A stretch of 64,000 bases of DNA, from contig NZ_CP138858.1 of the NCBI RefSeq assembly GCF_033878955.1, positions 4,057,001 through 4,121,000 on the forward strand, in the 5' to 3' direction. The stretch is from Coraliomargarita algicola (GTDB taxonomy: Bacteria > Verrucomicrobiota > Verrucomicrobiia > Opitutales > Coraliomargaritaceae). Shown here piece by piece: positions 36,880-44,928 of this stretch (positions are counted from its first letter, which is position 1; each line of letters opens with the position of its first letter). The position numbers and the translations under genes were made by a program. Below the pieces are notes generated by a model. The model searched no databases, had not been told where the DNA came from, and worked only from the letters and a program-made list of their open reading frames with translations.

Positions 36880-37905
36880 TCATGCGATTGGGCGAGTTGA
36901 CTCACCAATTATTAGCTTCACTGGTATTCGGTCTGTGACTGGATGGTGCGGCGGACTGTCCGCTTTTTCCCCGTCCAGTAACTCTAACAGGCGCTTGGCA
37001 GCCCGGCGCCCGATCAACAATGGGTTTTGAGCGATTGTCGTCAGCCGTGGGCGCACGCTCGAAGCGACTCTGAGGTTTGCAAATCCAACCACCGAGACGT
37101 CGTTTGGCACGGACAAATTGAGATCACGTGCTGCGGCAAGCACGTCTAAGGCGACCCAGTCGTTAAAGGCGACGATGGCTGTCGGGCCGTTCTTTTCACT
37201 AAGAAGGCGTTTTGCGTGGTTGTAGGCTTCTTTGGTTCCGTAGTGCTCAATATTATACATCCATTGTTCGTGAACGATGAGTCCATGCTTTTGCATCGTA
37301 CTCCGAAAGCCATCTAACCTCGCTCGGCCCGTACTCGTTTCGAGATGGTAGAGGTTTGCGATGTTTTTATGTCCGAGCTTGATGAGGTGTTCCGTTGCTA
37401 TCTGGCCGCCTTCGTAATCCTGACTACCTGTGAAGTCATAGTCCTCCACGCCAGCGAAGACCTGATCCACAACGACGATTGGTCGTTGAAAGCTTTTCAA
37501 TTCTTGTAAGTAGGCGTGAGTTGGCTGATCCGCTGGTGGGAACATCAGGAGTCCGTCGACCCGTCGTTCGGCAAAGGTTCGGAGGACAGTTTCCCCTTCA
37601 TGAACGCAAAGATCCCAACTGATGACGATCGGGTCGTAACTGGCTTCATAGAGAACCTCAAGCATGCCTTTGAGGATGCTCCCCACGAAGTCATCTTGGA
37701 AATCGTTGCACGTGAGTCCGACTGTCATACTGCGTCCACTTTGGATCGCATGGACCAGGCGATTCGGGCGATAGTTCTGCTGTGCTGCGACGTTAAGGAT
37801 CCGCTGCCGAGTCACCTCGGAAACGCCAGGCTTGCCAGTGAGTGCTTTGGAGGTTGCGCCTACGGATACCCCGCAGATGCGGGCAATTTTAGCTAGGGAA
37901 GACAT
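36880..37905 (-). CDS. LacI-family transcriptional regulator (regulator 2)
   Basis: 341 residues. HTH and hinge at 3-55 (LAKIARICGVSVGATSKALTGKPGVSEVTRQRILNVAAQQNYRPN), then a complete sugar-binding-protein-like effector domain (VGLTCNDFQDDFVGSILKGMLEV, RRVDGLLMFPP, AIVAFNDWVALDVLAAARDL, VSVVGFANL). It is divergent from the operon starting at 38109. The gap holds three GAAARTAYTTTC motifs, so it most likely controls that operon and itself in response to a released oligosaccharide (inference). Confidence 0.93.
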   Translation of the reverse strand: MSSLAKIARICGVSVGATSKALTGKPGVSEVTRQRILNVAAQQNYRPNRLVHAIQSGRSMTVGLTCNDFQDDFVGSILKGMLEVLYEASYDPIVISWDLCVHEGETVLRTFAERRVDGLLMFPPADQPTHAYLQELKSFQRPIVVVDQVFAGVEDYDFTGSQDYEGGQIATEHLIKLGHKNIANLYHLETSTGRARLDGFRSTMQKHGLIVHEQWMYNIEHYGTKEAYNHAKRLLSEKNGPTAIVAFNDWVALDVLAAARDLNLSVPNDVSVVGFANLRVASSVRPRLTTIAQNPLLIGRRAAKRLLELLDGEKADSPPHHPVTDRIPVKLIIGESTRPIA

Positions 37906-37939
37906 TATAAATCGAAATGAATAGGAGAGGAGGGATATA

Positions 37940-37951
37940 GAAAATACTTTC
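37940..37951. promoter_or_regulatory. GAAAATACTTTC operator-like site 1
   Basis: 12-bp near palindrome 35 bp before the ATG of LacI regulator 2. Two more copies lie at 38016 and 38039. Confidence 0.6.
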
Positions 37952-38015
37952 TTTGAGTTTTATCATCTTAAGCTTATGAATAAAAAATAGTTATGAATCA
38001 AGTTGTATTATTAAA

Positions 38016-38027
38016 GAAAGTACTTGA
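38016..38027. promoter_or_regulatory. GAAAGTACTTGA operator-like site 2
   Basis: Matches GAAAGTACTT of the palindrome, with the last two bases different. It lies about 80 bp before the operon start at 38109. Confidence 0.55.
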
Positions 38028-38038
38028 CCTAAAATAGA

Positions 38039-38050
38039 GAAAGTATTTTC
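38039..38050. promoter_or_regulatory. GAAAGTATTTTC operator-like site 3
   Basis: Exact reverse complement of site 1 (37940-37951), 23 bp from site 2 and 59 bp before the operon start, where it could block RNA polymerase. Confidence 0.6.
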
Positions 38051-38108
38051 TCTCGTTCTGTTATTGCTTATCGAAGCTCTGTTTTGAGCTCTATCTTACC
38101 TCAGCCTT

Positions 38109-38963
38109 ATGTACCCTATGAATACCCTGAATTCTTCCATTTGTTTCTCTCGTTTCTCGCTAGCCGGGATGATTAGCGTCATTTTTGGCATTTCCGCTCT
38201 GCCGTCTTTCGTCCATGCTGAGCTGCTTGATTCCTGGACTCAGTATTCTGGCAGTGTCAGCAGTGGTCTCAATACCGCCAGTCCGGTATTGGGCAATGGG
38301 AATGCGGATTCCGAGTCTGCCGACAGTCAGACTATCTACGCCAGTTCGTCCATGTCATACACGCTCGCAGACGTGGGTGACACCGTCACATTGTCAGCTG
38401 GAGTCACCTTCACCGGGATGGTTTCTCCGCAGTCGGATCAATTTCGCTTCGGATTCTATGACGTGAACGGGCAGCCTGGTGCCACCGGATGGCTGGGCTA
38501 TTATGCGACGAATTCGGGCACAAGCACCGGTCCCACCTACAGTCGTTTGTGGGAGCGCGATAATCCGAATACAGGTAGCTTTGGCAGTGGGGCGGGGGCC
38601 TCGTTGCTCGCCTGGGTAAACGCTAGTCCATCCAATACCGCTTTTGAGTCCGGCACTTATAGCTTTTCGCTGTCGGCAACTCGAGTTGAATCGGGATTAG
38701 ACCTTAGTTGGTCGATGATCGGGACTGGCTTAATCTATTCTCTTTCGGGAACGGTTGTGGATACGACGCCTGAAAGTTATGTTTTTGATCGCGTTGGATT
38801 CTTCACTGGTGGTGGTTTGAACGCCGATCAAGTAGCTTTTTTAGATGTTGATCTTACTTTTTCTGCCATTCCCGAGCCCGCTTCGACGAATTTCCTTCTA
38901 ATGATTGCCGCAGGATTATTCACTGTCGGGGCACGTCACCACAAGATGTTTAGCGACGCCTAA
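38109..38963 (+). CDS. PEP-CTERM sorted secreted protein
   Basis: 284 residues. Signal peptide ends about ...ALPSFVHA before ELLDSW. A beta-rich Ser/Thr/Gly body follows. The C-terminal sorting tail has IPEPAS, a hydrophobic helix (NFLLMIAAGLFTVG) and a basic end (ARHHK), the exosortase recognition layout. No exosortase gene is in the window. ATG 38109 or 38118 can start it. It is the first gene of the operon running to 46938, behind the LacI regulator 2 operators, and its stop overlaps the next ATG. Possibly a surface carbohydrate-binding protein; the body is not recognised. Confidence 0.85.
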   Translation: MYPMNTLNSSICFSRFSLAGMISVIFGISALPSFVHAELLDSWTQYSGSVSSGLNTASPVLGNGNADSESADSQTIYASSSMSYTLADVGDTVTLSAGVTFTGMVSPQSDQFRFGFYDVNGQPGATGWLGYYATNSGTSTGPTYSRLWERDNPNTGSFGSGAGASLLAWVNASPSNTAFESGTYSFSLSATRVESGLDLSWSMIGTGLIYSLSGTVVDTTPESYVFDRVGFFTGGGLNADQVAFLDVDLTFSAIPEPASTNFLLMIAAGLFTVGARHHKMFSDA

Positions 38964-39658
38964 TGCCGCGCGAGCTTTGCCTTAATCTCATGAACCTTTC
39001 TATCATTTCCAGGCGAGCGACTTCTCGGCACGCGTTTACTTTGATTGAACTGCTGACTGTGGTTGCGGTAGTTAGCATCCTTGCGTCACTGGCTCTTGTG
39101 GGGATCAGTAGTGTCCGCGATAAAGCGCAGACAGCTCACTGTGGTTCAAACATTCGTCAGATTCAGTCGCTTGCATTACTTTGGGCGCAGGATAACAATG
39201 GCTGGGTCCCTCAAGCGATGTGGTTTCTGGAAGATATTAACCAGAAGCGTGTCGGTGCGACTAATCTGCGCTCTGTTGGCTATACGGACAAGCTCGGAAA
39301 ATGTCCATCGAGTGAGGTTCTCGCTCCGAATTACGGGATCAACAGCAAACTCGTCCAGGGGAGTCCGAGTGGCCAGCAATGGGGCAACAATTACAGCCAG
39401 TACTATGAGCACGGTCGTTATAAATACTCGCAGATTCAGGCCTCAGACACAATTGTGTTTGCGGAGACTGAAAAAGTGAAGAACTGGTCTTTCGGCGGTG
39501 CCGCAGCATATATGGCAATCAACGTCGACTCGAACAACACTCTTGGTTCCCGTCATAGTGGCAAAGCTTGGGTTGCTTATGCCGACGGGCACATCGAACT
39601 TCAGTATCCTGCCGACATTGCCACCGACTTAGTCTGGAACAAGGGGATCAACGAGTAG
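38963..39658 (+). CDS. Type II secretion/pilin-like protein with H-X9-DG C-terminus
   Basis: 231 residues. The prepilin peptidase and methylation motif AFTLIELLTVVAVVSILASLALVG is followed by a cysteine-containing ectodomain and the C-terminal H-X9-DG motif (HSGKAWVAYADGH). This architecture is typical of the expanded pseudopilin-like families of Planctomycetes and Verrucomicrobia. Start ATG 38963 overlaps the previous stop (TAATG); ATG 38990 is an alternative with a shorter leader. It is embedded in a polysaccharide-degradation operon, so a role in binding or presenting enzymes at the cell surface is conceivable but unproven. Confidence 0.88.
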   Translation: MPRELCLNLMNLSIISRRATSRHAFTLIELLTVVAVVSILASLALVGISSVRDKAQTAHCGSNIRQIQSLALLWAQDNNGWVPQAMWFLEDINQKRVGATNLRSVGYTDKLGKCPSSEVLAPNYGINSKLVQGSPSGQQWGNNYSQYYEHGRYKYSQIQASDTIVFAETEKVKNWSFGGAAAYMAINVDSNNTLGSRHSGKAWVAYADGHIELQYPADIATDLVWNKGINE

Positions 39659-39691
39659 ACCAGACGACTTGAAACCTCTTTGTATCCTTCC

Positions 39692-40345
39692 ATGAACATT
39701 CTTTCTACAATTCGTCGTTCGCATCGTCTTAGTTTGGCGATCACTTTCACATTCGTCGCCGTCGCTGGCAGCTTGCAGGCAAAGACGGACCTCTTCCCGG
39801 AATTGCTTGCTAAATATAATTTTGAGGGCTTGCCTTCTTGGGTCCCAGGCTGGGGCGCTGGTCATGGAAGCACTTATCAGCCCGCCACGGGTTGGAGAAC
39901 TCCCTTTCGTGTCGAACTGGATGCGGATGATCCGCACTCTGGAATGCACGCTCTGCGCATTGAACTCAAGGAAGCGTCTGGCAAAGAGAAAATTGTCCAT
40001 GCTCCTGCAATCAAAGTCGCATCGCCTTCCGGCGATTCTTCTGAGGAGCGGAAGATTTGTATCCATCTCCACGTACGCACCCATGGTCTGGTTGAGAATG
40101 GTGTTGGGATTCGCCTGCTTGAGCGTGATGCAGAGAATACAAGCATCCGCCTGCTCGATAACGAAAAGTCACTTGTCCATGTTCCGAATTCTTCTGAATG
40201 GGTTGAGCTCAACGCAACGGGCACACTCGACTCCCGTACCGCATCCATAACGCTGATGATTGTCGCCTACCAGTCCGAGGTCCCCGCGACCCTCTGGGTG
40301 GATGATATTTCCGTGGAACTTTTGACGACTTCCGAACTTCGCTAA
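39692..40345 (+). CDS. Secreted carbohydrate-binding-like protein
   Basis: 217 residues from ATG 39692. Signal peptide MNILSTIRRSHRLSLAITFTFVAVAGSLQA. The mature protein looks like a single beta-sandwich of the CBM4/9-like type: YNFEGLPSWVPGW, DPHSGMHALRIELK and a final TLWVDDISVELL strand. The W-V-DDIS ending is common in such domains. It may bind the polysaccharide attacked by the neighbouring enzymes. It lies 8 bp before the GH39-like gene; same operon. Confidence 0.65.
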   Translation: MNILSTIRRSHRLSLAITFTFVAVAGSLQAKTDLFPELLAKYNFEGLPSWVPGWGAGHGSTYQPATGWRTPFRVELDADDPHSGMHALRIELKEASGKEKIVHAPAIKVASPSGDSSEERKICIHLHVRTHGLVENGVGIRLLERDAENTSIRLLDNEKSLVHVPNSSEWVELNATGTLDSRTASITLMIVAYQSEVPATLWVDDISVELLTTSELR

Positions 40346-40352
40346 ACATACC

Positions 40353-43025
40353 ATGAAATTAAGCTTTTTACTCACCTCATTCCGTCTGGCGACGGCGACT
40401 GTATTCTTTGGAATGCCCGGAGCATTCTCGTTTGCAGCGGAGCAATCCGAGGCCCCTACGTTCACTTCTGAAGCCCAGGGGAACATTTTTACGGATATAA
40501 ATGGAGCGATGACTCTGCATCTGCCGACAAGTATTGTCGGGGGGGAGATTGTCGCGCGTAATGAATTCGGAAATGTTGTCAGCACATTTTCTCTGCCCGA
40601 GGAGGCCAACGAAAAATTCTCATTTTCACTGCCGGGCAAGGGCTACTATTCACTCACGGCAGAGCTGAAGCTTGTTGATGGATCCTCAACTCGTGCGGAG
40701 ACCACGTCGACCGTTGTTGGTCCGCTCATCCCAGACGCGCTTCGCATGCAATCCCGTCTGGGTCTTTGGACTGTGCAGGGCGATCCGGAACTTGTGCTTG
40801 CCGCCGGTGCCCGCTGGAACCGGCGCATGATCTCCATTCATACGGTCGGCGAGGAACTGCTTGATGCGGAACCTCCAGAGGCGGAACGGGAACTCTTTCA
40901 CGATAGTCCGTTCACCCAGGTCGGCGTTATGTCTTTCGGACTTCCGCTTTGGCTGATGGAACCGACGGAAAAGAAAAAGAGCTTTGGAAATCCCCTCACA
41001 AAACCAAAGGATTGGGGCCAACTGAAAGAGCTTGTTTCCGCATGGGTGCGTCAGCATGAGAAACATTTCCCCGATTACTTTGAGATCTACAATGAACCTG
41101 AATGGCAGTGGGCGGGAGGGACCAACGCCGAACTTGTCCGCGTGCTTGCTACCATCGCAGATGGAATCAAAGAAGTCCGCCCGCAAACGAAGGTTCTGGG
41201 TCCCGGTTTTTCCTCTATTCGCATCCAGGACTCTGCTCGGCTCGATCTTGTCACCGCCAACGAGGAGGGCCTCTTCGATCACCTCGATGGGCTTGTCGTG
41301 CATGCCTACGTTGACGGCTCTGCGCCTGAAGAAGAATTCATTCAACGTGTCATCGAGTTGCAAGAATTCCTTCGCGAGATCGACCGTCCCGATTTTCCCA
41401 TTCATCTCACCGAGTTCGGCTGGACCTCGGGTAAAGGCACTTGGCAGAAACCGGTCGACGAACTGACGCAGGCGCGCTATGCCGTACGGTCTCTCACCCT
41501 CCTCGCCGCACTCGGGGTTGAAAACGCGACTTTTTTCTGTCTCCACTACAAAGCGGCCCCGAATCCAGGCGAGCGCGGTTTTTCGCTCATCCGCGATGAT
41601 TCCACCCCAAAGCCTTCCTTCGCTGCTTATGCCAACGTTGCCCGGTGGCTCGCCGGCGTACGTGGTTTAGGTAACTGGTTGCGGCTTACGCCCACGACTC
41701 ACCTCATCCTCTTTGAGAAAACTGATGATACTTCGGTCGCAGTTGCATGGGACACAGAAACGACGCGAACCATCGGTTTGCCGCTCGTCACTTCCCGTCG
41801 CGAGGATATGATGGGGCGCCCCTTGGATGCCGATGCCGACGAACTGGAGGTCTCGCCCAGTCCTATTTTCCTCGAATTCTCAAGTGCCCAATCTCCTGAG
41901 ATTAAAATGTTGCCCGCTCTGGACGTCATGCGCGGCGGCGATGACACAGTGCTTTCCGGTAGCGATGCATGGATTGCTCCCGCGCCGCTGAAGGTCAGGA
42001 ATGGACGCCTCGCCGTGCCGGCCACAGCCCAAAATGGTGACTATCTCCTCCTGACTGAAGCGGACGGCGAATGGATCGGGCAACCGATTCGGGTCATTCC
42101 TCCGCTTCAGGCAACCGAACCCGTCCTCGAATGGCCCACCGAGGTAAATGCGCCAAGACTGACGACAACGGTCACCTCGCACGCAGACGGGCCCGTGACT
42201 ACGCGCGTCGCGGTCGCGCTTGAAGACACTCGCGACCGCTTCCTCAATCCTCCGGTGATTCATCCCGGCGACATTCGTCGCCTGAGCGTTCCGCTCGAAG
42301 GCCTAGCTCCTGGCAAGCGCTATCGCGGCCAACTCGCTGTAGACACTCGCCATGAAGGCCGCCGTGATGTGGTCACGCGTCCCCTTGACCTGACGCTGCT
42401 CGCCGCCTCTCCAGTGGCGCATGGATCAGAGCCCGATTGGGAGCGAATCCCCTCGATTGATTTCACCGACTGGGATCCATTTGGCGGCCCCATTGCCCGT
42501 GAGGATTGCTCCGCTACCCTTCAAGCGGCTCACGGCGCAGAGGGGCTTTATCTCCGCGTTGCGGTTCGAGACGACGACCATTTGCAAAATCGCTCCGGCG
42601 AAGAGATCTGGTCGCAGGACGCCATACAAATCGGGCTGGATCCTGACTTCGAAAAGAGTTGGGAGGCGAACGATCTCTTTGGGCTTAAAGGGCACCGTGT
42701 CTTTGAATACGGAGTTGCTTGGGACGGCACTGATGTCATGACTTGGCGATGGATTTCCTACGTGCCGGAACTCCCTGTGGGCGAGCCCGAACCGCGCATC
42801 GATCTGCGTGTGGATCGAGTGGATGATCTCACCATCTATAACATATTATTTCCCTGGTCTACGCTTGGACTTGACAAGCCAATGGCAGCGGGCTCGGCCA
42901 TGGGCATTTCGCTCTCGCTCGCTGATGCCGATGCCGGAAAAAAAGGCCGTCGCGCACTCCGCCTTTTTGGTGGCATCGCCGAGGGCAAGGATCCGGAAAA
43001 ATATGGCCCGCTCTGGCTGCGTTAA
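40353..43025 (+). CDS. Secreted clan GH-A glycosidase (GH39-like) with C-terminal CBM9-like domain
   Basis: 890 residues. Signal peptide about 1-29 (ends GAFSFAA). A beta-sandwich covers about 35-125, then a TIM barrel at about 130-460. The candidate acid/base Glu248 lies in FEIYNEPEW and the candidate nucleophile Glu354 in HLTEFGW, as in GH39 and related clan A families. A linker of beta-sandwich type follows. The C-terminal domain (about 690-890; EGLYLRVAVRDDDHLQN...EIWSQDAIQIGLDP) resembles CBM9/DOMON-like sugar-binding domains. It is the likely exo- or endo-acting enzyme of this operon. The substrate cannot be read from sequence. Confidence 0.78.
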   Translation: MKLSFLLTSFRLATATVFFGMPGAFSFAAEQSEAPTFTSEAQGNIFTDINGAMTLHLPTSIVGGEIVARNEFGNVVSTFSLPEEANEKFSFSLPGKGYYSLTAELKLVDGSSTRAETTSTVVGPLIPDALRMQSRLGLWTVQGDPELVLAAGARWNRRMISIHTVGEELLDAEPPEAERELFHDSPFTQVGVMSFGLPLWLMEPTEKKKSFGNPLTKPKDWGQLKELVSAWVRQHEKHFPDYFEIYNEPEWQWAGGTNAELVRVLATIADGIKEVRPQTKVLGPGFSSIRIQDSARLDLVTANEEGLFDHLDGLVVHAYVDGSAPEEEFIQRVIELQEFLREIDRPDFPIHLTEFGWTSGKGTWQKPVDELTQARYAVRSLTLLAALGVENATFFCLHYKAAPNPGERGFSLIRDDSTPKPSFAAYANVARWLAGVRGLGNWLRLTPTTHLILFEKTDDTSVAVAWDTETTRTIGLPLVTSRREDMMGRPLDADADELEVSPSPIFLEFSSAQSPEIKMLPALDVMRGGDDTVLSGSDAWIAPAPLKVRNGRLAVPATAQNGDYLLLTEADGEWIGQPIRVIPPLQATEPVLEWPTEVNAPRLTTTVTSHADGPVTTRVAVALEDTRDRFLNPPVIHPGDIRRLSVPLEGLAPGKRYRGQLAVDTRHEGRRDVVTRPLDLTLLAASPVAHGSEPDWERIPSIDFTDWDPFGGPIAREDCSATLQAAHGAEGLYLRVAVRDDDHLQNRSGEEIWSQDAIQIGLDPDFEKSWEANDLFGLKGHRVFEYGVAWDGTDVMTWRWISYVPELPVGEPEPRIDLRVDRVDDLTIYNILFPWSTLGLDKPMAAGSAMGISLSLADADAGKKGRRALRLFGGIAEGKDPEKYGPLWLR

Positions 43026-43062
43026 AATAGCTCCTTTGCTCCAACATTCCTATGGCCTCAGC

Positions 43063-44859
43063 ATGAAGATATTCCAACACAATCCCATCTCTCTCATCTT
43101 GCGAACATCCGTCTTCGGATTGTTCATGCCAGAGCGGCTTTCCTTGAGGAAATCCGCCCGACGATTCGTTACGACGGTGTTTATGTTGTGTTTGATGTCC
43201 TCTCTCCGGGCGGACATCGCAGATGACATGGTAACAGCTGAAATCTCATGGCGTGCTATGAATTTCCTTCAATCCCATCCACGCTGGGATTCTTCGTTGA
43301 AATCCGAGCCTACTTTAGCCACGGTGCTTAAGGCGTTGAACGCTCCAGACCCAGCGGTGCCACCTTTTGCGCAGACCATTACCACTGTCGCTGGCCTTTC
43401 CGCGATCTCCTCTGGTGGCATTTATTATCTGAACGGCGATTTCGTTTTGAACGCGCCCCTCAATATTCGATCCAACACGACCGTTTATCTGAGAGGTTCG
43501 TTGATGCTCAAAAATCAACCTATGGTTGACGGATGGGCTACGAACGCGGTTGTTGACATTAGCGGCGTCAATATCCGACTTATCGGACTTGGTAATGCTG
43601 AAATAATTAGCGATCACACGGCGAGCGGCTTCTGGGTATATGACGCCACCAATGTTCTGATTGAAGGCTTTGATATCGCTTCCACCGAACAGGCCTTCAC
43701 CGCTCGATGGAACGTGAATAGTGCGGTGTTTCGAAATAATTATTGCCACAAGCTAAGCCACCGGGGCGTACATACCGTGGCTGGCGGGGACTCGGGACAC
43801 ATTGTGATCAAGCACAATTTTATAGATTGGGCCTCCGACGGCTATGACTTTGATTACGTTTCCACCAACAGTATAGCTTTTGAGAACGTGATCGTCGGCA
43901 CCAGCCGCTGGGTTGGCTACATGGAGGAAGGAACCCAGAGCAGTCGTTCCGTCTGTAATCTTGGCGTCATGGCAAAATGGTTTGGAGAAAGCTATATGAT
44001 GGGTATCTGTGACAACGGGACCACTCGCCGGACGTTTGAGCTCACCGACCGTCTGACGGAAAATAATTATCTAGTGAAAAACGTGGTCTATGGACCGACC
44101 GTTGCCTATACTGGTCGGGCGGACTATTGGGCATTGCCAGGAGGAGGCGACATTGCCGCGGATGCCTTTGGTCCGATCTACATGTGGGGAAATACCGGGT
44201 ACAACTACGCGAGCCAGACCGGGTACATTGATTATTCTGGGCACCCAAACCTGCAGCCCGGAGTGCCGAAGATTGCGGATCCGAATGCACCGGAAGTCAA
44301 CGCCTACATACAGCAGACACTCGCGGTGATCGAAGCTGTAGAGGAGACCGTGGGTGTACCCCGAAATCTTTCCGCGGAGGCTGACACTTTTGTGTGGGAC
44401 GCTGCGCCGACGACGAACTATGGCACGACGACTAGGCTGCTGGTCAAGGATGTCTATGGTCCGGGGTATGATCGGGTGGCGTACCTGAGGTTTCCCCTGG
44501 ATTCCATGACGTCGCTGGTGAAGACGGCGACTCTTAAGCTAAGAGTGGTTCAGGTTGGCGGGGAGGGTGTGGGTGACCGCACGGTTGAGGTCCGTCAGCT
44601 AATCGATGATACGTGGACGGAAAACGGCGTCACTTGGAACAACCGTCCGCTTTCCACCGGCGCGCTGATTGCCACGATCACAGATGCCAGTATCGTTGGG
44701 CAGACGTACTCCGTCGACGTGACCGATTACGTGAATGCTCGGTACTTTGCAGGGGAGAAGGTATCTTTCGTCCTTGTCCAACCTGCGTCCATAGGTAAGG
44801 GCGCTCACTTCGGCAGCTGGGAAGATCCGGTAGCCGAACCTATCCTAGAACTGCAATAA
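43063..44859 (+). CDS. Secreted right-handed beta-helix protein with C-terminal CBM96/DNRLRE-like module
   Basis: 598 residues from ATG 43063. A start at 43126 would place the signal sequence RRFVTTVFMLCLMSSLRA at the N-terminus. Repetitive beta-helix coils cover about 120-420 (YYLNGDFVLNAPLNIRSNTTVYLRGSLML, VDISGVNIRLIGLGNAEII, HIVIKHNFIDWASDGYDFDYVSTNS), a fold shared by many polysaccharide lyases and GH28/GH82-like enzymes. The C-terminal module at about 445-598 (AEADTFVWDAAPTTNYGTTTRLLVKD...TWTENGVTWNNRP) is a clear DNRLRE/CBM96-like domain. It is in the same operon as the GH39-like enzyme. The exact reaction is unknown. Confidence 0.75.
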   Translation: MKIFQHNPISLILRTSVFGLFMPERLSLRKSARRFVTTVFMLCLMSSLRADIADDMVTAEISWRAMNFLQSHPRWDSSLKSEPTLATVLKALNAPDPAVPPFAQTITTVAGLSAISSGGIYYLNGDFVLNAPLNIRSNTTVYLRGSLMLKNQPMVDGWATNAVVDISGVNIRLIGLGNAEIISDHTASGFWVYDATNVLIEGFDIASTEQAFTARWNVNSAVFRNNYCHKLSHRGVHTVAGGDSGHIVIKHNFIDWASDGYDFDYVSTNSIAFENVIVGTSRWVGYMEEGTQSSRSVCNLGVMAKWFGESYMMGICDNGTTRRTFELTDRLTENNYLVKNVVYGPTVAYTGRADYWALPGGGDIAADAFGPIYMWGNTGYNYASQTGYIDYSGHPNLQPGVPKIADPNAPEVNAYIQQTLAVIEAVEETVGVPRNLSAEADTFVWDAAPTTNYGTTTRLLVKDVYGPGYDRVAYLRFPLDSMTSLVKTATLKLRVVQVGGEGVGDRTVEVRQLIDDTWTENGVTWNNRPLSTGALIATITDASIVGQTYSVDVTDYVNARYFAGEKVSFVLVQPASIGKGAHFGSWEDPVAEPILELQ

Positions 44860-44928
44860 CACCGATTTCTCAATGCGGTGAGCATCCGCCATGCGGCTTG
44901 TGCCACTTCCTGCGCTAACTTGTATTTT

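Noticed and set aside
42808..43062. Extended start for the beta-helix gene at 43063
   Set aside because: The extra 85 residues overlap the 3' end of the GH39-like gene and have no signal-peptide character; the signal follows ATG 43063/43126.
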